A stretch of DNA of 34,437 nucleotides from Fimousia sp045616445. GTDB lineage: Bacteria; Bacillota; Clostridia; Lachnospirales; Lachnospiraceae. A program made the translations under genes and the position numbers. Positions 1-7,112 of the stretch are shown one piece after another. Where the stretch lies: the NCBI GenBank assembly GCA_045616445.1, contig JAZLGR010000027.1:1-34437 (forward strand), in the 5' to 3' direction. Position 1 is the stretch's first letter. Each line of letters opens with the position of its first letter. The notes under the pieces are model-generated. The model made no database searches and was not told the origin of the DNA. It worked only from the letters and a program-made list of their open reading frames with translations.

Positions 1-22
1 TGTTTTGTGTGTTAGACTTCAT
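1..22 (-). CDS. Start of a leftward gene, possibly an IS110-family transposase (partial)
   Basis: Only the first seven codons lie in the window (MKSNTQN, ATG at 22 reading left). An AGAGGT ribosome binding site lies 8 bases upstream, and a good promoter lies at 78-107. From memory, clostridial IS110-family transposases often begin with a similar Lys/Asn-Thr-Gln-Asn segment, so I suspect one here. Seven residues cannot prove it. Any other leftward gene remains possible. Confidence 0.35.
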
Positions 23-41
23 TATAGATACCTCTCTGTTC

Positions 42-80
42 AATAAGATTTTTACCAACCGCCAAGTCAGTAGTCTTATT
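42..80 (-). other. Hairpin in the leader of the partial gene
   Basis: AATAAGA (42-48 on the plus strand) and TCTTATT (74-80) form a perfect 7-bp stem around a 25-base loop. It lies between the promoter and start codon of the partial leftward gene. If that gene is an IS110-family transposase, its left end would be where a bridge-type guide RNA is encoded, but this single stem-loop does not show that. Confidence 0.35.
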
Positions 81-107
81 GTACTCTGAGGTATTTTTAA
101 TTTTCAA
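78..107 (-). promoter_or_regulatory. Promoter of the leftward partial gene
   Basis: Read on the minus strand: TTGAAA (102-107), an 18-base spacer, then TACAAT (78-83). This is close to the sigma-A consensus. Transcription would begin near 70 and pass through the hairpin at 42-80 before the start codon at 22. Confidence 0.5.
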
Positions 108-279
108 CGTCTACGATTTATACTATACAGGAAGCTCCTTATGTATATCTATTAGTATACCACCTAAAATAATATTTCAACAATAGAATAATAATCATGA
201 AATTATTTATTCTATAGTCATGTCATGGTATAATAAAAAATGATAGGTTTTAATACAACAATTACATGAGAGAAAACAT

Positions 280-2544
280 ATGATTAACGTAAACAAACTT
301 TGTCCGCAATGTATAAGCCTAATTGAGGATAAGAATCAGCCATGTCCTCACTGTGGTTTTGAACGTTCAGCTTATACTCATGACGGATCTGCACTTCCAC
401 CGCAGACCATTTTAGGCGGACGCTATTTATTAGGAAACAAAATAGGATTTGGCGGTTTCGGAATCATCTATATTGCTATGGATCTGATCGAAGAACGTCC
501 AGTGGCGATTAAGGAATTTTTCCCATTTTCACTGGCACAGCGTGTCGATACAGATATCGTTCCTTCTTCTTTTGAGAATCGAATGGTCTTTCGTGCAGCG
601 CTCTTAAGCTTCCACAAAGAAGCAGATCTTCTGAAGCGTTTTGCTGATATCGATCATATCGTTCGATTCCACAACTTCTTTGAGGAGAATGAAACAGCTT
701 ATCTTGTAACAGATTACATTCCTGGCATTAACCTGAAGGATCACATGAAGAACAATCAGGTGACCTATTCCGAAGAGGAAGCCATCGAACTTATGACACC
801 GATTTTAGAAGCCCTCGATGAGATGCATGTCAACCATGTCATTCATCGTGACATTAGTCCGGAAAACCTGATTCTTACACCGGACGGACAGCTCACATTA
901 ATCGATTTTGGTGCCGCCAGAGAATTCACTGCAAGTTTAGATGACAACTTAACTGTTATCTTGAAGCGTGGGTATGCACCAGAGGAACAGTATCACTATG
1001 GCAGCCATCAGGGTGCCTGGACCGATGTCTATGCCTGCTGTGCAGTGCTTTACCAGATGGTAAGCGGCATTCTTCCGCAGGAAGCCGCCAAACGATTCGA
1101 AAAAGACAGCTTGAGGCCCCTCGATGAGATCGAAGGCGTGGATGTGACAGAAACATTTGCCAGAACAATCGAAACTGGTATGCTTCTCGACACCTCCAGA
1201 AGATTCCCATCTGTTCGAATCCTCTTAAAAGAGCTTCATAAGAAAGCTCCTGTGGCAGAGCCAGAGCCTGTGATCGAACCGGAACCGGTCGTGGAACCAG
1301 GACCTGTCGTAGAACCTGTACCTGTCGTAGAGCCTGTACCGGTTGTGGAACCTGAACCAGTCGTGGAACCGGAACCAGTAGTCGAACCACCGAAAGAGGT
1401 ATTCATCACAAAAGTTGTGCATTATCCAGAACCAGATTTCAGGTCAGCGCCTGAATCTTCGATCAAACAAACAACCGCCAATAAGCAGCCATCCAAAAAG
1501 AACATGATCATCGCGATTGCAGTCGTTCTTGCACTGGTTATTGGACTTTCTTTATACAGTAATCGCGCCATTGCTGTACCGAATGTTGTTGGTATGACAG
1601 AAGATGAAGCCAAAAGAACGATTCATGACGCAGGATTTACCACCACATTCGTTAGTTACGAATATAACAGCGATTATGATAAAGGTATTGTCTGTGAGAT
1701 GGACAACTCCATGGATTACGCAAAAAAGGGAGAGAAAATCTGTTATATTGTTAGTATCGGCCCTGAAACCACACCAATTGACATAACTGATTTGATTTAT
1801 CATAACTATGATGATGCAGTATCATATCTGAACGATTGTGGATTTACGAATGTAGCTGTTGAGAAGGTTTTTGATAAATATGCCGATAAAGATACGGTTT
1901 TATCTTATACTGTTACGGATACAATACTTGGTGAGACCGAAACTCATGAAGATTGGTCCGGAGACTTCACTGAAGATGCTGAATTTACTCTTCGTGTCTG
2001 TGATTATGGTACCGTTCCGAATCTGAAAGGTCTGAAGAAATCTGAAGCCAAAGAACTTGCAGAAAGTAATAATGTAGAAATCGAAGAAATCGATTCAAGC
2101 TACAACTACGTATCTTCCAAATATAGCAAGGGACAGATTGCCTACCAGTCCATTGAGCCTGGTACAAGAATCAATCCGAAAAAGAAGGTTCGCTACATCG
2201 TCACTAAGAAGAAGATTGCTTCCAGCAGCACATATATAACGACCAGCACATCGAAGATCAATATGAAAGCTGGCTCCGGTAAGAAGAAAAGTGGCCGTGT
2301 TTACTACCACTCTTTGAAATCGAATAATCGATATAATGTTAATGGCCACATGTTTCGTGTGTCTGAAGGCGGCGATTATCCAACCTGGAGATGGAGTTCG
2401 GATCATTGGACCAACCATTCATTGCCATTCGAAATCGAAGCCCCCGATCAGCCAGGAACCTATATCCTCCAGATTTATGGATTTAATACCAGAAACCAGG
2501 ATAATCCAATCACTGTAAAACATATCAAAGTCAAAGTTAAATAG
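280..2544 (+). CDS. Zinc-ribbon Ser/Thr protein kinase with PASTA repeats
   Basis: Membrane-bound eukaryotic-type Ser/Thr kinase. Residues 8-25 carry a zinc-ribbon pair (CPQC, CPHC). The kinase domain (about 47-320) shows the Gly-rich loop GFGGFG (56-61), Lys78, catalytic HRDISPEN (189-196) with Asp191 and Asn196, and DFG (209-211). A low-complexity EP(V)VEP repeat (about 327-371) links to one membrane segment (about 408-426). Outside are three PASTA-like repeats (about 431-643), the second being divergent, and a C-terminal beta-rich segment (about 660-754) that I do not recognise. PASTA domains typically sense muropeptides or lipid II. The two nearby FHA proteins are natural partners or substrates. 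The zinc ribbon before the kinase domain departs from the PrkC/Stk1 plan. A TATAAT box lies at 231-236. Confidence 0.9.
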   Translation: MINVNKLCPQCISLIEDKNQPCPHCGFERSAYTHDGSALPPQTILGGRYLLGNKIGFGGFGIIYIAMDLIEERPVAIKEFFPFSLAQRVDTDIVPSSFENRMVFRAALLSFHKEADLLKRFADIDHIVRFHNFFEENETAYLVTDYIPGINLKDHMKNNQVTYSEEEAIELMTPILEALDEMHVNHVIHRDISPENLILTPDGQLTLIDFGAAREFTASLDDNLTVILKRGYAPEEQYHYGSHQGAWTDVYACCAVLYQMVSGILPQEAAKRFEKDSLRPLDEIEGVDVTETFARTIETGMLLDTSRRFPSVRILLKELHKKAPVAEPEPVIEPEPVVEPGPVVEPVPVVEPVPVVEPEPVVEPEPVVEPPKEVFITKVVHYPEPDFRSAPESSIKQTTANKQPSKKNMIIAIAVVLALVIGLSLYSNRAIAVPNVVGMTEDEAKRTIHDAGFTTTFVSYEYNSDYDKGIVCEMDNSMDYAKKGEKICYIVSIGPETTPIDITDLIYHNYDDAVSYLNDCGFTNVAVEKVFDKYADKDTVLSYTVTDTILGETETHEDWSGDFTEDAEFTLRVCDYGTVPNLKGLKKSEAKELAESNNVEIEEIDSSYNYVSSKYSKGQIAYQSIEPGTRINPKKKVRYIVTKKKIASSSTYITTSTSKINMKAGSGKKKSGRVYYHSLKSNNRYNVNGHMFRVSEGGDYPTWRWSSDHWTNHSLPFEIEAPDQPGTYILQIYGFNTRNQDNPITVKHIKVKVK

Positions 2545-2553
2545 GATGAAATA

Positions 2554-2592
2554 AGAGGCTCATGCGAAACTGCATGGGCCTCTACTTTTAAT
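2554..2592 (+). terminator. Terminator after the PASTA kinase
   Basis: AGAGGC...GCCTCT hairpin with an inner CATGC/GCATG stem, followed by ACTTTTA. It begins 10 bases after the kinase stop codon. Confidence 0.7.
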
Positions 2593-2712
2593 ATACAGGA
2601 AACTTCGTTTTCTGTATATTAAAAAACCCTCCGGGTGATGCGCACCTCGCGGAGTGGTAGTTAATGCTTCGCATTCCGCTCGGGCGCGAAGTGTGCGAAG
2701 CACACTTTTTAT
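2586..2712. repeat. Cluster of hairpins between convergent genes
   Basis: Three consecutive palindromes lie here. The first is TTTTAATATACAG/CTGTATATTAAAA (2586-2624). The second is a GC-rich stem around GCGGAGTG...GCATTCCGC (about 2649-2679). The third is AAGTGTGC-GAA-GCACACTT with a T-run (2689-2710). The last looks like a plus-strand terminator. The GC-rich stretch at 2630-2700 is unlike its flanks and looks like an interspersed intergenic repeat. Confidence 0.5.
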
Positions 2713-2729
2713 GCTATATTCTAAACATT

Positions 2730-3638
2730 CTATGCCAGTGTAAATGTCTGTGCGTCCTTTCCACTACCGATGGTAATCACTGAACCATGTTTCACATCTG
2801 AGAAGATACCTGGTTTAAAATCAGGAATGCCGTTGATCATGGTCTGTCCGTCTGTCAGGTTTCGAACCTTCCAGCTTCCATTTGCTGCGTCATAATACAT
2901 GGTGCAGTGAAGGGGACTTGCGATGGACTTTGGAAGCACGATATTGCATGTATTTGGATCACTTCCGATGATCAATTCTTCTCCAGCTGCCGGATCAAAC
3001 TTTGCGCCTGCGAAGATACCGCTGGTACATAAGAGTGTTGGTTTTGCCGGAGCCTTAGGTGTTCTAGGAACTACTGGAGTTACTGGAGCTTTTGGCGCTG
3101 TAGGTGCCACTGGAATAAATGGTGCTGGCTCTGTAACCACTGGTTCAGGCTTAATTGGAGCAGCCTTTGGAGCTGTTGTTTTAGGCATGATTGCTGTTCT
3201 GCTTGGTTTTTTCTCTTTTGGCTGTTTCACTGGTTTTGCAACCTGTTTCTGCTTCTTCTCTTCATTTACCATCTTGATACCTCGGAAGATACCAGGAATC
3301 CAACCCATCCCGATGTTCCATGCTACTAAGATCAATCCGAAGATCCAAGCCTTCATTGTATATTTTGTATCTTTAAAGAATCGATCAAGAATTCTTGCAA
3401 AGAAGAATCCGGAAACTGCAGCTTTGGTATTTCTTGCTGTCTTTCTCATGATCTTCTTCCAGTCTGCGAATGCAAAACCGAACGCGTAAATTGGAGCCAT
3501 TACCAGGCAGAGCAGCCCGTACAGGAATCCATATCCATTTCCTTGTGTAAGGCTTGCGCATGTACTAATGAGGAATAACACACCTCCAACTGCCAATCCG
3601 CCATATATACTAACCTGTGCTCTTTTCTTTGCTGTCAT
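2730..3638 (-). CDS. Membrane protein with C-terminal FHA domain
   Basis: 302 residues. Three or so hydrophobic segments (about 10-30, 38-58, 97-117) are followed by a Lys/Pro/Ala-rich linker (about 125-200) and an FHA fold (about 203-302). FHA domains bind phosphothreonine, so the nearby kinase is the obvious partner. The FHA motifs are atypical. The usual Gly-Arg is Gly-Ser (225-226), and Ser-Arg-x-x-His appears as SPLH (241-244), while Asn-Gly (269-270) is kept. Phosphopeptide binding may therefore be weak or altered. A strong site (AAAGGAGAG) precedes the ATG. Domain identity is fairly sure; the partner is inferred. Confidence 0.8.
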   Translation of the reverse strand: MTAKKRAQVSIYGGLAVGGVLFLISTCASLTQGNGYGFLYGLLCLVMAPIYAFGFAFADWKKIMRKTARNTKAAVSGFFFARILDRFFKDTKYTMKAWIFGLILVAWNIGMGWIPGIFRGIKMVNEEKKQKQVAKPVKQPKEKKPSRTAIMPKTTAPKAAPIKPEPVVTEPAPFIPVAPTAPKAPVTPVVPRTPKAPAKPTLLCTSGIFAGAKFDPAAGEELIIGSDPNTCNIVLPKSIASPLHCTMYYDAANGSWKVRNLTDGQTMINGIPDFKPGIFSDVKHGSVITIGSGKDAQTFTLA

Positions 3639-3701
3639 ATCAATCTCTCCTTTTATCTAAATCTGCTGTTTTGTTATTTGTTGATTTTATTATAGGTCAA
3701 G

Positions 3702-3846
3702 GTCATTTTTCCATGTGTAAAATGCCATTTCTAACAAAAAACATGTTATATTCCACGTAAAATGTCACTTTACACATTAAAAAATGCAGATTCTTACATG
3801 CTCACTGCCAAATCTTACAATGACTTCTGTCATTTTATGTTATAAT
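3702..3846. promoter_or_regulatory. Shared control region with repeated GTAAAATG(C/T)CA boxes
   Basis: This is the divergent region between the FHA gene (leftward) and the LytTR regulator (rightward). GTAAAATGCCA (near 3716) and GTAAAATGTCA (near 3756) recur 40 bp apart, about four helical turns. Further TGTCATTTT-type boxes lie at about 3702 and 3828. A TATAAT box (3841-3846) precedes the regulator gene. Similar boxes occur at 5255-5317. LytTR proteins bind direct repeats, so these could be its sites; this is inference. Confidence 0.4.
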
Positions 3847-3875
3847 ATGCTTATAATAACATCAGGAGGCAACTT

Positions 3876-4568
3876 ATGATTCGTGTCGCAATAGTAGACG
3901 GTAACAAACAACATTATAAGGTTTTGGCGAATGCCCTCGGCAAGATGCTCTTCGAAGTCGATGACTACGAAATTGAGTACTACCGCTGTGGTGAGGATCT
4001 GCTTCTGCAGAACGCACTCTCCTCGATCCAGCTCATCTTTTTAGAAATACACCTGCCAGGCATGAACGGTCTCGAAACAGCCCGCCAGATTCGCTTAGCG
4101 GACAAAAAAGTGGACCTCATATTCTGCACCGAAGCCGCAGAATATATCGGTGAAGGCTATCGCTATCATGCTTTTGATTTCCTGATCAAGCCATTCTCCA
4201 TGGGCCGTCTCCAGGATGTCATGGGACGTTATATCGAAGAACGTCACTATCGCCCAATGGATTTCCTGAATATTACCATTCAGCGCAATACGATCCAGCT
4301 TCCAATTCACCAGATCATCTATCTTGAGAGCGCCCTGCGCAAGATCATCGTTCATATGCCAAAGGATGATATCGAATTCTATGGTAAACTGAATACGATT
4401 GAAGAATTGCTTCCACCGGCTTCCTTTATCCGCTGCCATCAGAGTTATCTGGTCAACAGGCAGTATGTCCAGCAGATCAACAGCCAGAAGCTTGTGCTGA
4501 TCGGTGGCGAGGAGCTTCCTGTCAGCCGCTCTTATCTGAAAAAGATGCAGCAGGCACTGACGCAGTAA
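3876..4568 (+). CDS. LytTR-family response regulator with atypical receiver
   Basis: 230 residues. An N-terminal receiver domain (about 1-120) is followed by a LytTR DNA-binding domain (about 130-228, ending in RSYLKKMQQ). In the receiver the phospho-acceptor position is Glu57 (sequence FLEIHLPGMNG) instead of Asp, and the acidic pocket near the N-terminus reads VDGN rather than an acidic pair. Thr85 and Lys105 are kept. No histidine kinase gene is adjacent. A Glu can mimic the phosphorylated state, so the protein may act without phosphorylation or answer to the neighbouring Ser/Thr kinase. AGGAGG lies 6 bases before the ATG. Family certain, regulation inferred. Confidence 0.88.
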   Translation: MIRVAIVDGNKQHYKVLANALGKMLFEVDDYEIEYYRCGEDLLLQNALSSIQLIFLEIHLPGMNGLETARQIRLADKKVDLIFCTEAAEYIGEGYRYHAFDFLIKPFSMGRLQDVMGRYIEERHYRPMDFLNITIQRNTIQLPIHQIIYLESALRKIIVHMPKDDIEFYGKLNTIEELLPPASFIRCHQSYLVNRQYVQQINSQKLVLIGGEELPVSRSYLKKMQQALTQ

Positions 4569-4583
4569 TATGTAAAGGTTAAA

Positions 4584-4620
4584 AAAGAGTTTCACCCAAA
4601 AGATGAAACTCTTTCTTTTA
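4584..4620. terminator. Bidirectional terminator between convergent genes
   Basis: AAAGAGTTTCA/TGAAACTCTTT, a perfect 11-bp stem with a T-rich tract on the plus side and an A-run on the other. It lies between the stops of the LytTR gene and the leftward FHA gene, so it can serve both. Confidence 0.75.
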
Positions 4621-5205
4621 TTATTCTAATTCATCCCAGCTGAAGTTTTCTCCGCAGCAAGGAATCAACATCATAGAGGTTGCACCGATTTCTAACACAT
4701 CATAGGCATTCATCTTCATATTAGAAAGAATCACTTCTCCATTGAGGTAGCTTAACCCTCTGGAATCGCCTGCAGTCACGATAAACTGTCTGCTTCTTGG
4801 TTCATAAACCACTGCCGCATGCTTGTTGCGGGAGATGCTATAGTCAGCACTTAATACAATATCCATATTAGCAGCACGTCCAATGAAGTTACGTCCGCTC
4901 TTTAGCTTGAAGCTTTCTCCACGATATTCCCCTTTGATACAGACAAGCCATCCAACAACCGGTTCCACACCGATGACTTTGGAGAAATAGCCAACTGTAA
5001 CATTATCATCTTCTTCAATTTCACGTTTGGCAGGCTTCATCTGTAATGGATTGGAGTTGTTTCGTGGTTCAACAACTAATTCTTCTTTGGTATCAGCCTG
5101 TGCCTCTATCTCTTTTTCGGCTGCGGTTTCTTCACAGTATGGACAAACCTTGCCGTGTTTTTCTTCATCATAAAAATGTCCTTTTGCACAACGGATTAAA
5201 TTCAT
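4621..5205 (-). CDS. Zinc-finger FHA protein with GarA-like N-terminal threonine motif
   Basis: 194 residues and apparently soluble. The N-terminus has Cys6, His10, Cys21 and Cys24, as in a small zinc finger. Residues 65-74 (EEDDNVTVGYF region, Thr70) resemble the phosphorylated Thr motif that precedes the FHA domain in GarA/FhaA-type switch proteins. The FHA domain (about 85-190) has the canonical Gly-Arg (109-110), Ser-Arg-Asn-Lys-His (125-129) and Asn-Gly (155-156). A plausible model is phosphorylation of Thr70 by the PASTA kinase followed by self-binding of the FHA domain; that is inference from GarA. GAAAGGAGA precedes the ATG. Upstream DNA shares boxes with the LytTR/FHA region. Confidence 0.82.
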   Translation of the reverse strand: MNLIRCAKGHFYDEEKHGKVCPYCEETAAEKEIEAQADTKEELVVEPRNNSNPLQMKPAKREIEEDDNVTVGYFSKVIGVEPVVGWLVCIKGEYRGESFKLKSGRNFIGRAANMDIVLSADYSISRNKHAAVVYEPRSRQFIVTAGDSRGLSYLNGEVILSNMKMNAYDVLEIGATSMMLIPCCGENFSWDELE

Positions 5206-5254
5206 ATCGATTCTCCTTTCCGGGATGTGTCATACTTTAACTTGATTTTATCAT

Positions 5255-5317
5255 ATAAAATGTCATCCGATCGGTGTGTAAGATGTAAGAAGTGACAGAC
5301 TACATGTCATTTTTGAC
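5255..5317. promoter_or_regulatory. TGTCA-box cluster upstream of the FHA gene
   Basis: The stretch contains TAAAATGTCA, AGTGACA and an imperfect palindrome ATGTCATTTTTGACAT (5304-5319). The same core (TGTCACTT / AAATGACA) is present upstream of the LytTR and first FHA genes, suggesting a common regulator. Confidence 0.35.
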
Positions 5318-5326
5318 ATATATGTA

Positions 5327-5752
5327 TTATTCGTCAAATCTAAGCTTCACTGACACGCTACGAATTGCAACCTTTTTCCCCTTCTTGTTTGCATCGATAT
5401 ACTTTGTATTATGAAGATCGTAAACGGTGGTAGACTCACCTGCTGGAAGGTCGATTACTTCGAATGTGTAGATAGAACGATCCTTCATGATGATCTTAAT
5501 CTTTGCGGAAATCAGATCATAATTGATAGGATTCTCTACCGTCAATGCAGCAATATCTTCTCCTTCTTTATCTCCATTGTCAGGATTGGCCCCTGTGAAT
5601 TTCTCCATGGATGTAAGCACAATCTTGCCATTCTTCCCTTCTGCTTCATATGGAAGCTTAATGTCCTTGGAAAGCATCATGGACATAGTGAGAATTATCA
5701 AACCCACCAGGGAAAATACGATTACAAGACGGCTTCTTGATTCAACACTCAT
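5327..5752 (-). CDS. Membrane-anchored protein of unknown function
   Basis: 141 residues from the ATG at 5752, chosen because AGGAGG lies 7 bases upstream; an ATG further out would place the site inside the gene. A short basic N-terminus is followed by one membrane segment (about residues 11-28) and an extracytoplasmic, probably beta-rich domain with no Cys. I do not recognise the family. It sits next to the kinase/FHA genes, which suggests a role on the outer face in that signalling cluster, but no motif proves this. Confidence 0.7.
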   Translation of the reverse strand: MSVESRSRLVIVFSLVGLIILTMSMMLSKDIKLPYEAEGKNGKIVLTSMEKFTGANPDNGDKEGEDIAALTVENPINYDLISAKIKIIMKDRSIYTFEVIDLPAGESTTVYDLHNTKYIDANKKGKKVAIRSVSVKLRFDE

Positions 5753-5855
5753 TCTTGTTCCTCCTAAAAATATCATATAGTTTTTCTCTTCAAATATAAT
5801 ACTAACATAGTCACAAAATAATCACAAATGTATCGCAAATAATACACAAAACCCA

Positions 5856-5884
5856 TTGACTTTCTATTATTATAGACATATAAT
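5856..5884 (+). promoter_or_regulatory. Strong promoter before the 134-residue protein
   Basis: TTGACT (5856-5861), a 17-base spacer and TATAAT (5879-5884). It gives a leader of about 70 bases to the gene at 5961. Confidence 0.65.
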
Positions 5885-5960
5885 AAACGAGTGTATTAAT
5901 TTAAGTGATTATTGAATATACTAATTTTTCGTTGGTATTGTTTATAGAGGAGGATATGTT

Positions 5961-6365
5961 ATGAAAAAGGAATATGTAAAACCAATGATGGAATGCGAAG
6001 CATTCGTTGCGAATGAATATGTGGCTGCTTGTTATGATATTATATGTTTGGGATTTGATAAGAATGATCTTATTCTTTCAACAGGTCATAGTGATGCAAA
6101 TTTTGCACCAAGCAGAAATAATCCAGCATCTACACATCCCCATCATACTGATCCAATCGCTACAGAAGTTAAAGAAAGTGATTTAAGTAAGTATACAACA
6201 ACTACTACTTCTATTAGATATTCTTATACAGCATCTGGATCTATTTTGGGCTTTCCATATACTTATACAGCTTCCGATGTTCAAGCTGTACCGACTTTAA
6301 GTAATCATTACAATTATGATGTAATCCCGACTAAAAGCAAAAAACATCCTAACGCTTCTGTATAA
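5961..6365 (+). CDS. Small protein with leader-like N-terminal Cys motif
   Basis: 134 residues, not assigned to a known family. It starts MKKEYVKPMMECEAFVANEY followed by VAAC. From memory, a similar YxxPxxxxExFxxNEYVAAC start recurs in many otherwise unrelated small Lachnospiraceae proteins. The remainder is Thr/Ser/Tyr/His-rich and low in charge (about 55-125) with no membrane segment or normal signal peptide. The gene stands alone with its own strong promoter, an AGGAGG site and a terminator, so it is probably well expressed. The conserved head with a variable tail would fit a leader/cargo peptide, but no modifying enzyme is adjacent; the radical SAM gene is about 7 kb away. Confidence 0.7.
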   Translation: MKKEYVKPMMECEAFVANEYVAACYDIICLGFDKNDLILSTGHSDANFAPSRNNPASTHPHHTDPIATEVKESDLSKYTTTTTSIRYSYTASGSILGFPYTYTASDVQAVPTLSNHYNYDVIPTKSKKHPNASV

Positions 6366-6390
6366 ATACAATTATTATTATAAACATTCA

Positions 6391-6418
6391 CGCCACCCAT
6401 TCTGGGTGGCGTTTTAAT
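6391..6418 (+). terminator. Terminator of the 134-residue protein gene
   Basis: CGCCACCCA-TTC-TGGGTGGCG followed by TTTTAATTT: a GC-rich 9-bp stem, 25 bases after the stop codon. Confidence 0.85.
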
Positions 6419-6443
6419 TTCCCACCAACACATTCCCTAACAC

Positions 6444-6470
6444 ACAAAAACCAGCTCTCCCGAGCTGGTT
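6444..6470 (-). terminator. Terminator of the YcxB-like gene
   Basis: AACCAGCTC/GAGCTGGTT stem. On the minus strand it is followed by a run of T, downstream of the stop at 6525. Confidence 0.75.
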
Positions 6471-6524
6471 TTCTATTCCTCATCATATTCAATTCACACT
6501 TCTACTATTCTCGTTTTAGGACTC

Positions 6525-6989
6525 TTAAAAATCTGTCTCCAACCCAGTCTTTTCTAAAATCAACGGAATCAATTCATCCGGTTTATCAAGCTGTCTGTGA
6601 AGGGTGAAGGTTTCATCCTTTGTCACAAACTCATATGGGTAGATACGGGAGATCAGGTTTGGATTTCTTCTTACTTCAATAAAGTCAGTCCAGAGATACA
6701 TCCCGGACTTCTTTCCATCAAAATAGGATAATCCTTTACGTTCTACTGTATAATGAATCGCAGCCATCTTATCGGCGCGCTTTTTTCCATAAATAATTAA
6801 CAGAATGGCAATCGCTGCGAATAGTCCGCCAAAGAATGGTTTGATGATGCCATACTGAGGGTGATCCTTAAAAAGGATATTAAATACAAAATAAAATACG
6901 AATGTAAGGATTTCGTTCATGACGATGTCCTTGTACATCTTACTACGATATCTGTCTGATAAATAAAAACAATTGGTATTCTCACTCAT
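6525..6989 (-). CDS. YcxB-like two-helix membrane protein
   Basis: 154 residues from the ATG at 6989 (MSENTN...), chosen because AAAGG lies about 10 bases upstream; the frame stays open further up without a good ribosome site. There are two membrane segments in the first half, then a C-terminal domain including SYFDGKKSGMYLWTDFIEV and a segment resembling the YcxB C-terminal domain (PH-like fold). The function of this family is not established. It is a single gene with its own terminator, between unrelated neighbours. The family call is moderate. Confidence 0.65.
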   Translation of the reverse strand: MSENTNCFYLSDRYRSKMYKDIVMNEILTFVFYFVFNILFKDHPQYGIIKPFFGGLFAAIAILLIIYGKKRADKMAAIHYTVERKGLSYFDGKKSGMYLWTDFIEVRRNPNLISRIYPYEFVTKDETFTLHRQLDKPDELIPLILEKTGLETDF

Positions 6990-7112
6990 GTTCATAGTAC
7001 CTTTCATATTCTTATATTCTAAAGAATGTTTTAAAAATACATAGGTCTGATTTGGCGTAAGCCAAACCAGACCCATGCTTCACTTATGATTATATCATAT
7101 TTTAAATACTAA

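Noticed and set aside
956..1422. Minus-strand ORFs opposite the kinase linker
   Set aside because: They mirror the EPVVEP-coding repeat; no start signals and biased composition.
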